A stretch of 64,000 nucleotides of DNA. It comes from Dactylonectria macrodidyma (lineage: Eukaryota; Ascomycota; Sordariomycetes; Hypocreales; Nectriaceae). Location of the stretch: NCBI GenBank assembly GCA_020744425.1, contig JAGMUV010000012.1, positions 1,550,001-1,614,000 of the forward strand. Reading direction: 5' to 3'. This document shows, in pieces, positions 12,001 through 22,266 of this stretch. Each line of letters opens with the position of its first letter. The first letter of the stretch is position 1. The notes under the pieces are model-generated. The model worked only from the letters and a program-made list of their open reading frames with translations. It searched no databases and was not told the DNA's origin. The position numbers and the translations under genes are program-made.

Positions 12001-12953
12001 AAGTCCGCGCCGGAGACGATCCCGAACTAGTAGCCTTCTTGAACAGAGTACGCGCTGGGACGCAGACCATGGAAGACCATGACCTGCTCAACACAAAACT
12101 CGTCGACCGCTCCCAGATCACCTTCAAAGATGGCCTGCGCGCCATAACACCCCTCAATCGTAACCGATGGACCCTCAACATGGAAGCCATCATAGATTGG
12201 GCCCGGTTTCATAGGAAACATATCTCGGTTTTCGTCTCCGCTCACACCTGGCGATCCACTGCCTTATCTCAGGACGAGATCGCGCAGACAATTGGACAAG
12301 GCGACGACTCCCACTGCAAGATCCCGGGTATCTTCTTCTACGCCCAAGGAATGCCTCTCGTGGTCAACCAGAACATATACACCGGCTTGAAGGTTGTGAA
12401 CGGCGCAGAATTCACTGCTACAGACATTATTCCTGATCCAAAATACCCAGGGTACCATCTTGCCGACGACGTCACAATCCATTTCGGACCGCCGCTTGGC
12501 ATCCTACTACAGTCGAACGAGACAAAGGGCGTAGCCATCCCGGGCCTCCCAACAGGCATGATACTTATTCGGCCGATCTCATTCTCCTTGAGTCCCATCG
12601 ACCGCCACTTCAAGTTCTTATCAGCGAAATGCACTCGCAAGGGTTTGCCAGCTGTTACGGCATTTGTCATTACAGACTATAAAGCACAAAGCAAGACCTT
12701 TCCACAAGTACTCCTGGAGCTGCGGGGAAACCGCATAGTCAATGGCCAGCCTTCAAGGTGCGACTTCACAAGTCTCTATGTACAGCTCTCGAGATGTAGA
12801 ACGTTGGAAGGCATAAAGCTTCTCAGTCCCGTTCGGCCGCAAGATTTCATCGGGAACAAACTCGACCAAAAGATACTTGACGCTATGCAGAGGTTGACAC
12901 ATCTCGCGGCAGAAACGCGGCGGGCATTTGAGGCCCAGCAAAGCCATCTATAG
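6042..12953 (+). CDS. Helitron RepHel transposase/helicase, apparently intact
   Basis: Three exons are inferred: 6042-6306, 6381-10572 and 10625-12953, giving 2261 aa with consistent phases. Exon 1 starts at ATGGCTCGA. Residues 1-340 are basic and carry a repeated 18-residue motif, consensus VPMDEIRRTIEDLDRRHA. A Cys-rich segment follows near residues 460-530 (CTFCYGMV, CYRCLP, CSECH). The Helitron-like N domain starts near 873 (RHGGRFATHPVFCFLIF), and the HUH nuclease motif HLHGLLW is near 1085. The PIF1-like helicase has Walker A GGPGGTGKS near 1773, Walker B VFVIDEISML near 1847 and SLYVQLSRC near 2201. The second intron lies between the Rep and helicase halves, and all three RepHel genes in the window share its position. 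No stop interrupts the spliced frame, so this copy may be autonomous; element termini were not defined. Confidence 0.93.
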
Positions 12954-13545
12954 CCTGTGCAAATAAAGCCATTGGCTAGCCCCTCCTTATTACCATACAT
13001 ATACCCCGCAGTGCCTAGCGAATTGAAAGACACTCTCTCCAAGAAAACCCCATAAAGACCCACTTTTTTCCCCGTCGCATATATCAAAGGTTACTTGTTT
13101 GTTACTTCATGTGTATGTGTATGCTCTGCTTAACTCATCTGGTCAGGCTCGTTCCGAAAGGTTTTCGAGGGACCGCCAGGGACCGATCTCCTGTCTTTTT
13201 GTTGAGCCACACTGCGCCACAGAAATCGGCGGCCCACACCAACGGAAGACACGAACATCATCATCAGACATCAATTTCATCATCGATTTGGTCTCGATCG
13301 TATTAATCCCTATCACTCTGATTGAATTGACCTATCGGAACCAACAATATCCCATGAAAATTCACGAAATTCCACATGCATGCATCCATCTACTACCTGC
13401 AGCCTTTTCGCTTATCAGTGCAACAGGCCCATCTCTTGGTCTACCTATCCCTTTGACTGTGTTAAGGCTCCAGACAGGGGGTCGCAGGGGAGTCGGCCCA
13501 ATTAGGGAACGAGCGTTCAGAGGTACATCAATTCCCACCTATTTT
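12954..13545. other. 3' flank of second RepHel
   Basis: No gene is seen. An AATAAA-type signal (CAAATAAAGCC) lies just after the stop. Bases 13147-13194 repeat the motif found downstream of the first RepHel (CTCGTTCCGAA ... GGGACCGATCTCCTGT). The rest is unassigned. Confidence 0.4.
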
Positions 13546-14260
13546 GTATGGTGATAGAAGTCCCAGCAATCCTGCGAGCTACAAAGAGCTACATTGCACT
13601 GGTCACAGCCACCGCGAGACTGCCGCCGGATCCGGACCCTGTTGCCGTCGGCCTCACTCAACGGCCGCCGCGAGCTTCGTGACCTGACCTCTCCACGCCG
13701 TACGCCCTGACATGCGAGGCAGTTACCCTTTTTCCCTCGCTAGACGTATTTATGCTGTGACAGAGGCGTAAATTCGTCTCCCGCCCGAAACCTCTGCCTA
13801 GAGTCAGATTGACCGCTGTACGCCTGGACGAGGTCATCAACAAGGCGCCCTCGCCACTTAGCCTGACGTGTATATGACTTCCAAATAGGCTTGCCGCGTA
13901 GCTGAAGAAGGTAACTGTTGACTACAATGACGTCAATTAGGTAGGACCAAGCTAGGGCTTGCCAACCCCCTCGGCGCACACGGTGTTCGAAGCCCAAATA
14001 TGACCTCAGTTGGTCACCGCGGTCTACCCCGTTCATCTCGTCATTGTAGAAGGCAGCAACAGACGGGATAATAATCTCTTTCACTGGCTCGTCACCGAAA
14101 AATCGCTGTATTGGGCGTGCTCGAATTTGGTCTGTTGTCGGCCTCTTGCGTAACCGAAGGACGGTCTCGTCGCCTGCGTACACAGTAGATAAGAACAACA
14201 CAAGGGCGTTGTCTTTCCACGCGATCTGATTTACCTGGCCCAGGACAAATTAGTAGGGCA
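13546..14260 (-). pseudogene. piggyBac-type transposase, C-terminal remnant
   Basis: Reading on the minus strand, the frame gives IAWKDNALVLFLSTVY, then NDEMNGVDRGDQLRSYL, the signature of the DDE_Tnp_1_7 (piggyBac-like) family, where the second aspartate is in the NGVDRGDQ block. After an in-frame TAG at 13740-13742 the same frame continues into a Cys-rich tail (CLACQG, then GGCDQCNVALC and DCWDFYH), as is usual for piggyBac C-termini. The stop therefore interrupts a once longer gene. The catalytic N-terminal half is missing; an upstream stop near 14265 ends the open region. About 230 residues of the usual 500-600 remain. Confidence 0.8.
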
Positions 14261-14339
14261 TTTACAGCTAAATGTGAAAGGCCTCTAGCGAGTTGATTCA
14301 ACTAACTAGTCCCTATGCTGTTTACTTTCAAGGTGAAGA

Positions 14340-17068
14340 AAGGAAAGAATCTAAATACAAACTGGGTGCGTGAAGCGTTATATCTTCTTTAATATAGAAG
14401 ATTCGAGAATCGACTCGATGGCGCTGTGGAGAAGAATTCGGGCTTGGCGGCAGAGCCGCCAGCCAAGTGGGCCTGACCCGTTACATCCCTCAGGGATGGT
14501 GTGGTACCCCACCAATGGAGAATTGCGAAGCTCATCCCGCTGAAGAAGGCAGACAAAGGGGACTACACAATGGCTAAGGCCTGGAGACCTATATCGCTGC
14601 TGTCAACACTGGGCAAGATACTCGAGGCAGTCGTTGCAGAGCGGATATCCTATGCAGTGGAGAGCTATGGACTGCTACCCGCAAACCACTTTGGGGCAAG
14701 GAAGCGAAGGTCAGCCGAACAGGCTCTGATACTGCTGCAGGAGCAGATCTATAAGGCATGGAGGGCCGGCAGGGTGCTCAGTCTGATCAGTTTCGACGTC
14801 AAAGGTGCTTACAACGGAGTGTTCAAGGAGCGACTACTGGAGAGGCTGAAGGCGAGGGGCATACCTGGAGGGCTGGTGAGATGGATTGACGCCTTCTGCT
14901 CTGGGCGAACGGCCACCGTGATGGTGAATGGGCACACGTCACAACTACGGGAGTTGCCACAGGCAGGTCTCCCGCAAGGATCACCGCTATCGCCGGTGTT
15001 GTTCCTGTTCTTCAATGCAGACTTGGTGCAGAGAAGAATCAACGCGAGAGGCGGTTCGATGGCATTCATAGACGACTACTCGGCCTGGGTGGTGGGACCA
15101 ACAGCAGAGGAGAACCGAGCAGGCATCCAATCAATTATAAACAAAGCACTGGACTGGGAAAGACGGAGCGGCGCGACGTTCGAAGGAGACAAAACGGCCA
15201 TCGTGCATTTCACGCAAAACGCCGCACATACCAGCGACAAACCGTTCATAATCAAAGGAAAAGTAGTCAAGCCCAAGACCAGCGCCAAGATCCTGGGAGT
15301 GGTCATGGACGCGAAACTACGATACAAGGAACACATAGCTAAAGCTGCCGCAAAGGGGCTCTCGGCCGCTATGTGTTTGAAAAGGCTGAAAAGGTTGTCA
15401 CCGCAGACGGCGAGACAACTGTTCATAGCAACAGAGGCTCCCACCATGGACTATGCGTCTAGCGTGTGGGCGCACTCATGCGGCATTAGAGAAGCCGCTT
15501 GGCTGGACAAAGCACAGATGGTTGGAGCACAGGCGATCACGGGAGCTTTCCGGACCGTGGCAACAGCGGTGGCCGAGGCCGAAGCTAGCATCCAACCGGT
15601 GCAAGAACGGCATGCGCAAGCGGCAACAAGGTTTTGGATCAACCTCCGGACCCTTCCTAGGACACACCCGTTGGCGACACTGAAGGTGAAAGTGTGTCGC
15701 CGATTCGTATTGCCGATGCAGAGGATTGCTCAGATACAAGGGGAGACAGCCACTGAACGAATGGAGATCATTCGAGAATACGCGCTACCGCCATAGCGAG
15801 ACCGTATCTTAGTGTCGTGCGACCCTGACCGGGAGAGAGCGGTGGAAGCAGCAAATAGGGTGGACGGCATAGTCATTGCCACCTGCTCCTCACAGAGAAG
15901 GGGCATAGTAGGCATAGGAGGTGTCATATGAGATACAGCGATCAACAATGCTGACGAGGATGTGGCTAGCTACTCTATTACTCTCGGGTCGAGGGAGGAG
16001 CTGAACCTATACATAGCCGAGCTGGGAGCTATAGAGATGGCCCTGAGATGCATGCCATTCGGACTGCGTCGACGGAATATCATCATGACGAGCAACCGCT
16101 CCGCACTAGAAGCCATACGGCGGCCGCGACAACAGTCCGGTCAACAGACCATTCGGCAAATCTACAAGCATGTTAACCGTCTTGAAGACAAGGGCAACTC
16201 TCCAGATGATGTGGGTTCCAGCAGGAGAGGAAGACTTCGCACTAGGACCAAAAGCCAAAGCAGCAGCCCGGAAGGCCACTGAAAGTGAATGCAGACCAGA
16301 TAAGCCGCCGTATCAAGCAAGATCCACGAGGATAAGACTAGCCATAACCAAGCAGCGGCAACTAACGACATCGCCAGGAAGAATCGGAAAATACTCGAAG
16401 ATGATAGACACGGCACTACCTGGCAAGCATACCCGTACTCTATATGACCTGCTGAAGAGGAAAGAAGCAGAGGTGCTGGTCCAGCTCCGCACTGGAATGG
16501 CAAGACTAAATAGCTTTCTGCACAACATCGGCGCAATGGAATCGGATATGTGCGAATGTGGTCAAGCATCCGAGACAGTTGCACATTTTCTATTCAGATG
16601 CACAAAGTGGACAAAGCAACGGGAAGGCGTGCTGAAATGCCCACAAACAAAGATGGGAAACCTCTCGTTCTTCTTGGGAGGAAAGGCAGCGTCTGACGAG
16701 GACAAATGGGCACCAGATATGCGGGCAGTACGGGCAACGATCAAATTTGCCATTGCAACGGGGAGGCTTAACATGGACTAGAAGCCTCAGGCACACTAAC
16801 TATGCAGATCAATCCCTACTAACATCATACAGTCTCATTTTGACAGACCGGGCTTCAGCTGCTGAAGATAGGATGCTGAACACTTGGGGAAATTGGCCTT
16901 CAAGCAGGCCTGTCACGACATATACACCAGATTGGACCAGTTAGTAAAAGTGAAATTTTGGGGCTTCGGGTGATTATGGAAGAACTGTACGAAACGAAAA
17001 TAGCTTAGCGCAAAGGCCCTCTGGGGTGTGTCCCCCCGGGCGAAATAAAATCCTTACCTTACCTTGAT
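14340..17068 (+). mobile_element. Tad-like LINE retrotransposon, 5'-truncated
   Basis: The element starts inside the reverse transcriptase region with no gag-like ORF or endonuclease. It ends with the sequence CCCCGGGCGAAATAAA (17034-17049) followed by a short TTACC repeat (17054-17066). That 3' end resembles three other short fragments in the window. The left boundary is approximate and no target duplication was found. Its right end lies next to a Copia gag remnant, so the LINE probably inserted into that element. Confidence 0.75.
14501..16781 (+). pseudogene. LINE reverse transcriptase - RNase H, disrupted
   Basis: 14501-15796 is an open frame for a non-LTR reverse transcriptase. It has KAWRPISLLSTLGKILE, QGSPLSPVLF and the catalytic FIDDYSAW box with both aspartates intact. 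The same frame continues after a TAG at 15794-15796 and a TGA at about 15929 into an RNase H-like region (YIAELGAIEMALR). A shift near 16195 moves the rest to another frame. The C-terminal part (16170-16781) contains a Cys-His motif, CECGQASETVAHFLFRC, typical of LINE C-termini. Both stops stand where tryptophan codons would fit (LPPW, GVIW), consistent with G-to-A change. The copy cannot be active. Confidence 0.88.
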
Positions 17069-17081
17069 TGATGGACACACT

Positions 17082-17247
17082 GGCCTTATACCGGTGGGTC
17101 CCGTTTTCTCTCCAGGAGATCGTCGTAGCCGGACAGGGCCAGTAGGTCTCGGATTTCCTCGTTCCAGTTAATCCAGCCTTCAGAGGATTCAAGCTTAGCA
17201 GCTCCGGAAAGGTTTCCGCTCAGGTTCGGTTCTTTGCCTTCTGACAT
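17082..17247 (-). pseudogene. Copia gag N-terminus, truncated
   Basis: From an ATG at 17247 the minus strand encodes MSEGKEPNLSGNLSGAAKLE, then SSEGWINWNEEI and LALSGYDDLL. This is clearly homologous to the gag at 62744 (ANIPKLESTAGWINWSREM, TMSGYGDLFKR). The frame hits a TAA after about 53 codons, next to the LINE 3' tail, so the rest of the gag and all of pol are gone. Confidence 0.8.
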
Positions 17248-17387
17248 GTTGAAATAGTATAATGGGTTGATGTTGTTGGTTTGTTTTTTATGTAGAGGTA
17301 AGTCAAGAGGTCTAAGATATGCTTCTTGTAGATAGCACCTTTGAGGTACGCAAGGTAGTGGGGACCTTCTCGAGGCGGAGAAAATGT

Positions 17388-17437
17388 TCAGCGAGAAGCT
17401 GGTGGAATCAGCGAGAAGTTAGTGGAATCAGCGAGGA
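17388..17437 (+). repeat. Short tandem repeat, about 21 bp x 2.4
   Basis: The unit CAGCGAGAAGYTGGTGGAAT is repeated with small changes (second copy AAGTTAGTGG, third truncated). It lies in the leader of the minus-strand Copia remnant, between its primer site and gag. Confidence 0.75.
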
Positions 17438-17601
17438 GCGGATTCTCCGTTTGAGTAACGGGAAGATGAAAGGCCGTAATTCTGGCGCGGTCCAAGACCG
17501 CTCTTGAGTCTCCGCTGCAGTGGAAGAGGACTGTGAGGTCCTGGTAAGTAAGGGGACGGGTGATTAAGTAGGAGACTCAGCTTTAGGTTTAATTTAGCCT
17601 T

Positions 17602-17615
17602 CCGGGCTCATAACC
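17602..17615 (-). other. Copia primer binding site
   Basis: On the minus strand the bases directly after the LTR end CATTTCAACA read GGTTATGAGCCCGG. This is complementary to the anticodon stem-loop of initiator tRNA-Met (GGGCTCATAACC). The same site follows the LTR at 61985. Confidence 0.7.
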
Positions 17616-17768
17616 TGTTGAAATGAGAAGATTCATATTTCTTAGTTCATCCTAAATGTGCAGTAAGGGAACCACTGTTTATATACAGGCACGATCTCTT
17701 GTGGAAGGTTCCACCTTCTTCCACACCTTGCCACCGACTTGGTCGCCTCACACTTGTGATCTCCAACA
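17616..17768 (-). repeat. Copia 5' LTR (probable, about 153 bp)
   Basis: On the minus strand the segment would begin TGTTGGAGATCAC and end CATTTCAACA, immediately before the primer site. Its 3' end matches the LTR end at 61976-61985. The outer limit is set only by the TGTTG/CAACA rule and is less certain. Confidence 0.55.
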
Positions 17769-18602
17769 TAGAGAATCGGTACGGTTTGGATTTTGAAGCA
17801 CCGTAGGTAAGAGTGGGGTGGCCATAGCTCCAGCCACAGAGTACTGTGGCTACTAGCGACAGCGGCAGCAAACCCTACATACGTAATCGCATGGTTGAAG
17901 TCGAGCGTTCCGGTACCATGCCCCTGGTTGAGCTCATCTTCCAATAAATCCCACTAACAGCTCCACACTATGCTATTGGATGCGGCTCTCGGCCTTATGC
18001 AGGAACAAGGTGCTCCTACCGAACGATTCCGTACAGGAGACCCACTCATGATTCTATAAGCCCAGCCATGCTTGCCCCGACTTAGTGGCTAGTGCATATC
18101 GTACTTGGAGTGGTAGATAGATGCATCTATCTATATCTACATGTAGCCTACCTGTTGAATAGTGGCGAAGATGAGATCGGCAAACCGGAGGTCCGAACTA
18201 CCGGTCAGAGAGATGTCGCAGCACTGTAACAACCTCTCAGCTAGAACATCACTGAACAGATAGAAATATGGTTCCAACCCAACTATCTGACAAGAGGGGC
18301 GATGAATACACACAATTTTTCACCTCAATATCTGACACTACCTCTATCTATCTATATTCCGTTTTATGACTAAGCATCTACATCTATCTACCTTGGGTGT
18401 CGGTAGATAGATGTAGATAGATTCCCCACCCTGCATCTATAGCATCAGTTTTCCCCAGGGGAGAAACAGACGCTGGCTCCCTAAGGCTGAATTTGTTCAT
18501 TGGTCACTACTGAGCCTGGATAACGAGTTTCCCCGCGATGAGAGCACTTGTGGATTTACCGTCATTCTAGAGATGCAAGGAATGGGTTTTGACGAGGCAG
18601 TA
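17769..18602. other. Gene-free stretch with hairpins and an LTR-end fragment
   Basis: No gene is seen. Bases 18112-18153 and 18361-18420 are rich in TAGATAGATG/CATCTATCTA and form hairpins; the best has 17-bp arms, ATCTACATCTATCTACC against GGTAGATAGATGTAGAT (18376-18418), around a 9-base loop. Bases 18300-18337 (AATACACACAATTTTTCACC then TCAATATCTGACAC) resemble the 3' end of the LTR family found at 48404-49040. Confidence 0.5.
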
Positions 18603-20448
18603 CCATGCCCCACCCCCATTTCGGTAACCAAAAAAATCGCCTTCCCATACAAAACTCACCCAGTTCACTTACATAGATTTCAGTCATTCTTGAACCTATT
18701 CGCAAGCCGTCGCCTTCAACATATAAAGAAATGGCTATAGCTTTATTTTTCAAGGTCAGCTGGTTACGTGGGACCGGTGGTCCGTGGTCACCCTGCACTT
18801 CAAAATTTGCAATCCAGTGCCCGAGTCCCCTCCTGCCTACTGACGATTCCTCCTCTTGCCAGTCCTCCACAATTCACCTAAAATAGCTTCAAAACGGCCT
18901 CGGAGTGTTTACACGGAGGATGAAATGGCTGATGCTATATTTGACATCATAGAAAACGGCTTATCGCAACACCATGCCGCCCAGAAATATGCCATAAGCC
19001 CGTATAAAGTTGACCTTGTCAACAGGTGCAGAATCAGTCAGAGAAGCCAGTTTTTCAAGCTCTTTCCGATATGCCGCGTTTGAAGCATTAAAAGCACCGT
19101 TATCCAACGGCTGGAGACCATGGGAACAATGGGCAGAGAGGTAATGACAGTAGACGTTGTTCAAAAGCACGTTACAATCCATTCGTCATGTTTCAAATCA
19201 ACATTGATTCTTTGGCATATAAACAAAAAAGCGCACCGTTGCATGACTTCCATGTCCATCCAGAATAATAAACCTGGCATCAGATTCGTCGGCGGGCTGG
19301 GTCTGAGGTAAACAGACTCTCTCAAGCCACTCGATAGCAATGTGGTTGTCTGTCCACCCATTAGGGGAAGTGATATAATTCCAATCAGCAAATTTCCGGA
19401 ATTCCTCCAAAACCACTGCTGTTGGATTTCCTTGCCCTTAAATATGATGCCAGGCGTCAAAACATGGCCGTCCGCAGTGATAGCCTCAATAAATGAAGTC
19501 CGGTTACGGGACTGGGGACCCTTGAGTAGGGCCTTTCGTTTTGGATCTGAACTCCCAACCACCAGGCTATCCAGACCTAGCAAACAAGCTTAACTAACTA
19601 TCTCTATGAATAAAAAGTTAGACGCTCACCAAAACCGGTCATAATACCGCCCTCATCAACGTTCACGGTGTTTTCCGGCTTAATCCACCCATCTCCTTTT
19701 CCCTGATATCAAAGTACCAGTGCACCGCTTTCGGAGTGAATGAATTGAATCTGTTAGCCTCTTGGCGTCTCTCAGGTTTGATCTTGAGCTCCGGATGGCG
19801 TTTGATGAATTTGGCCACCAACTTGCGTCCCAATTCCTGCTTCTTGTTTTGTTGTTTCAAGAGGGCCACGCAACAGGCGCGGATCTGACTGTAGGAGGGA
19901 GCATAACCCAGGGACTCTTGACGAAGGAACCAGGAGGCTAAATTAGCCTCCTGATTCCTGGATAAGTGTCGATTAGGCTGAACCTGATCATCCAAGACTG
20001 TCTGGCTATGGAATCTGGTGGAAATGGTCTGCTGAGGTATGGCATATTTCTGGGCGGCATGGTGTTGCAAGAAACCGTGTTCTATGATGTCAAATATAGC
20101 ATCAGCCATTTCATCCTCCGTGTAAACACTCCGAGGCCGTTTTGAAGCTATTTTAGGTGAATTGTGGAGGACTGGCAAGAGGAGGAATCGTCAGTAGGCA
20201 GGAGGGGACTCGGGCACTGGATTGCAAATTTTGAAGTGCAGGGTGACCACGGACCACCGGTCCCACGTAACCAGCTGACCTTGAAAAATAAAGCTATAGC
20301 CATTTCTTTATATGTTGAAGGCGACGGCTTGCGAATAGGTTCAAGAATGACTGAAATCTATGTAAGTGAACTGGGTGAGTTTTGTATGGGAAGGCGATTT
20401 TTTTGGTTACCGAAAGGGGGGGGTTACCGAAATGGGGGTGGGGCATGG
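18603..20448. mobile_element. Fold-back derivative of a pogo element
   Basis: The element is bounded by TA (18601-18602 and 20449-20450) and inverted termini CCATGCCCCACCCCCATTTC. The two arms, 18603-18996 and 20038-20448, are nearly identical inverted copies about 400 bp long, including the first 40 or so codons of a transposase. Between them lies the rest of one transposase in minus orientation, cut off before its C-terminus. The native 3' end has therefore been replaced by an inverted copy of the 5' end; the inner junction has a short TATGGC-type microhomology near 18990-19000. Confidence 0.85.
18990..20178 (-). pseudogene. pogo/Fot1 transposase, frameshifted and truncated
   Basis: The frame from 20178 encodes an N-terminal helix-turn-helix domain (EDEMADAIFDIIE, HHAAQKYAIPQQTISTR) and a CENP-B-like second DNA-binding region (LGYAPSYSQIRACCVALL). 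Then come the DDE core blocks VNVDEGGIM, ILDGHGSH and LQPLDNGAF. One frameshift lies near 19690 just before the first aspartate block and another near 19416. The protein stops being recognisable after APVDKVNFIRAYG (about 19000), where the inverted arm begins. It is related to the intact copy at 59198-60931 but not closely. Confidence 0.85.
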
Positions 20449-20486
20449 TACACACATGAAGATAAGTAATTCACCCTAACATCTGA

Positions 20487-21485
20487 CACGTTGATAAACC
20501 ACTGTTGCTGAAGTTTTTTGCTTTAAAAAACCATCCCTGGTTTCAGAAGACGGCCATCTGCAGTCATGGCTTCGAGAAAGCTAGTCCAAGCGTGAGACTG
20601 AGGACCGTTGAGGAGGGCCTTCCTCTTCGGATCACTGCTCCGATAACCCAGGAATCCAAGCCTAGATTCGCAATGGATTAGTGAGTTTATGATAACGATA
20701 AATAATTACTAAATCCAGCCATGATGCCGCCCTCATCGACATTAACTGTGTTCTCAGTCTTGATCCAACCATACTTGCTCTCCCAGATATCAAAGTACCA
20801 ATTGACGGCCATTGGAATAAAACAATTGAATTTTGAGGCCTCCTGGTGTTCCTCTATCTTCGTCTTGATAGCTGGATGGCGTTTCATGAACCCGGCTATG
20901 CAGTGTGCACCGATAGCCCTTCCCCGGGCCTTGCTGTCTCAAGGGGGCAGCGACGGTGGCGCGAACTTGTCTGTGAGAAGGAGCATAGCCCAAGGCCTCT
21001 TGTCGAAGTATCCAGGTGACTAATCTGGACTTCCGAAACTTGGATAACAGCTGGGCAGGCTGGGTGACCTCGGACTTTGGCGGTAGGCCTCTTAATCGGT
21101 GAGAAATGAGTGGTCTGACGGATTTCCTGCTTCTGGGCGGCTTGGTTCTGGGAGAGGCCGATATTTGTGATATCTAGTATGGCTTCAACAACTTCATTCT
21201 CTGTATAAGACATTCGAGGTATTTTTAAGGCGATTGGGGAAGGCTGGTGTAGAGAAATATTCGAAGGAGCGTCGGGGAGGCTGGGTGGTGAAGGAGGCAT
21301 TTTGAGAAATTTTACATTATTCCCAGGCGACAATACCGCTTATGTGATCAAAAAAGTAATGTGAGAATATCAAACGTTATGAAATTCTTAATAAAATAGA
21401 CATGGTTTCATGGCAATAGCTTCAATTTTAGCCCAGCACCGTGCAAGTGAAGATGAGCATTTTGTATGGGGAATTTTTTTTTTTG
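20487..21485 (-). mobile_element. Decayed pogo element, 3'-truncated
   Basis: On the minus strand this is a degenerate copy of the pogo element at 58858-61087. It keeps the subterminal sequence with CATTTTGTATGGGGAA (21457-21472), the N-terminus PRMSYTENEVVEAILDITNIGLSQNQAAQK, and then NWYFDIWESKYGWIK and VNVDEGGIMAGF in other frames, with many stops. It breaks off within the block QQQWFID (about 20490). The join at its left is to an LTR-end-like sequence (TTCACCCTAACATCTGACAC). Confidence 0.8.
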
Positions 21486-22266
21486 GTATAAGTTAATTAT
21501 ATTAATATTCTCCTTAACCTCTTTATAACATAATCTGACTGATATATTAAGATATAATTTTTAATTCTCAAGTCTCCCTTACCTATACTTATAAAGATGC
21601 AGCAAGTAATATTAACTCTAGACAATAAGTCAAACACATATAGGGGGAGGGGATCCAGCCATCTAGGAGCATGAGTTTAGTGAGGTAACTTAGTTAGCTT
21701 ATTAGACAAAACATCCAAAGGCATCCTCGCAAAAGCACTCTATTTATCTGTATCATCCTGTAGATCCATTCCTGTCTCCGTCGCAAGGATCTATTTCAAG
21801 TCTTCTAGAATATGTAGAAAGCTATATCCGAACTCAGACGGAGCCGTAACACAAACCTTGACGATGAGATCATCACAGTTAATAACAGTGGTGTACTTCA
21901 TTGGTTCTGCACCAGTCTATCTTAGGGTACAAGACGTACAAGCCAGTAATGTACGAGCATCTCAAAGCTTTGAACGCCATTTAGACGAACGGGAGGTTGA
22001 GCTGAAGTGAAATGACGAGACTGTGCTCCAATAGGGGACTTTATAGGATTCGCAGCCCTCAGACGAAAAATATTATACATACTTCTAAGTGACATATAAT
22101 TTAGAGTTAAAAGAAAAGAAAACTTTTTTTTTTTTTTTTTTGTTAAATATTACGTTTTTATGTAGCTGCCGAAAAATGCTACATTCAAGAACTAGACACA
22201 GACAAAGACAAACGTACTTAAGCGCAGTGTTCACTTGCCCACGTGTTATATATCCTCAGATATATC
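21486..22266. other. AT-rich intergenic stretch
   Basis: No gene is seen. The left part is AT-rich, and a run of about 17 T lies at 22124-22141. It covers the region between the decayed pogo copy and the 3' end of the HET gene. Confidence 0.5.

Noticed and set aside
18562..20469. Two near-identical open frames of about 100 aa starting MEDWQEEESS at 18870 (minus) and 20164 (plus)
   Set aside because: They lie antisense to the transposase leader within the inverted arms of the fold-back element; identity follows from the duplication, not from coding constraint.
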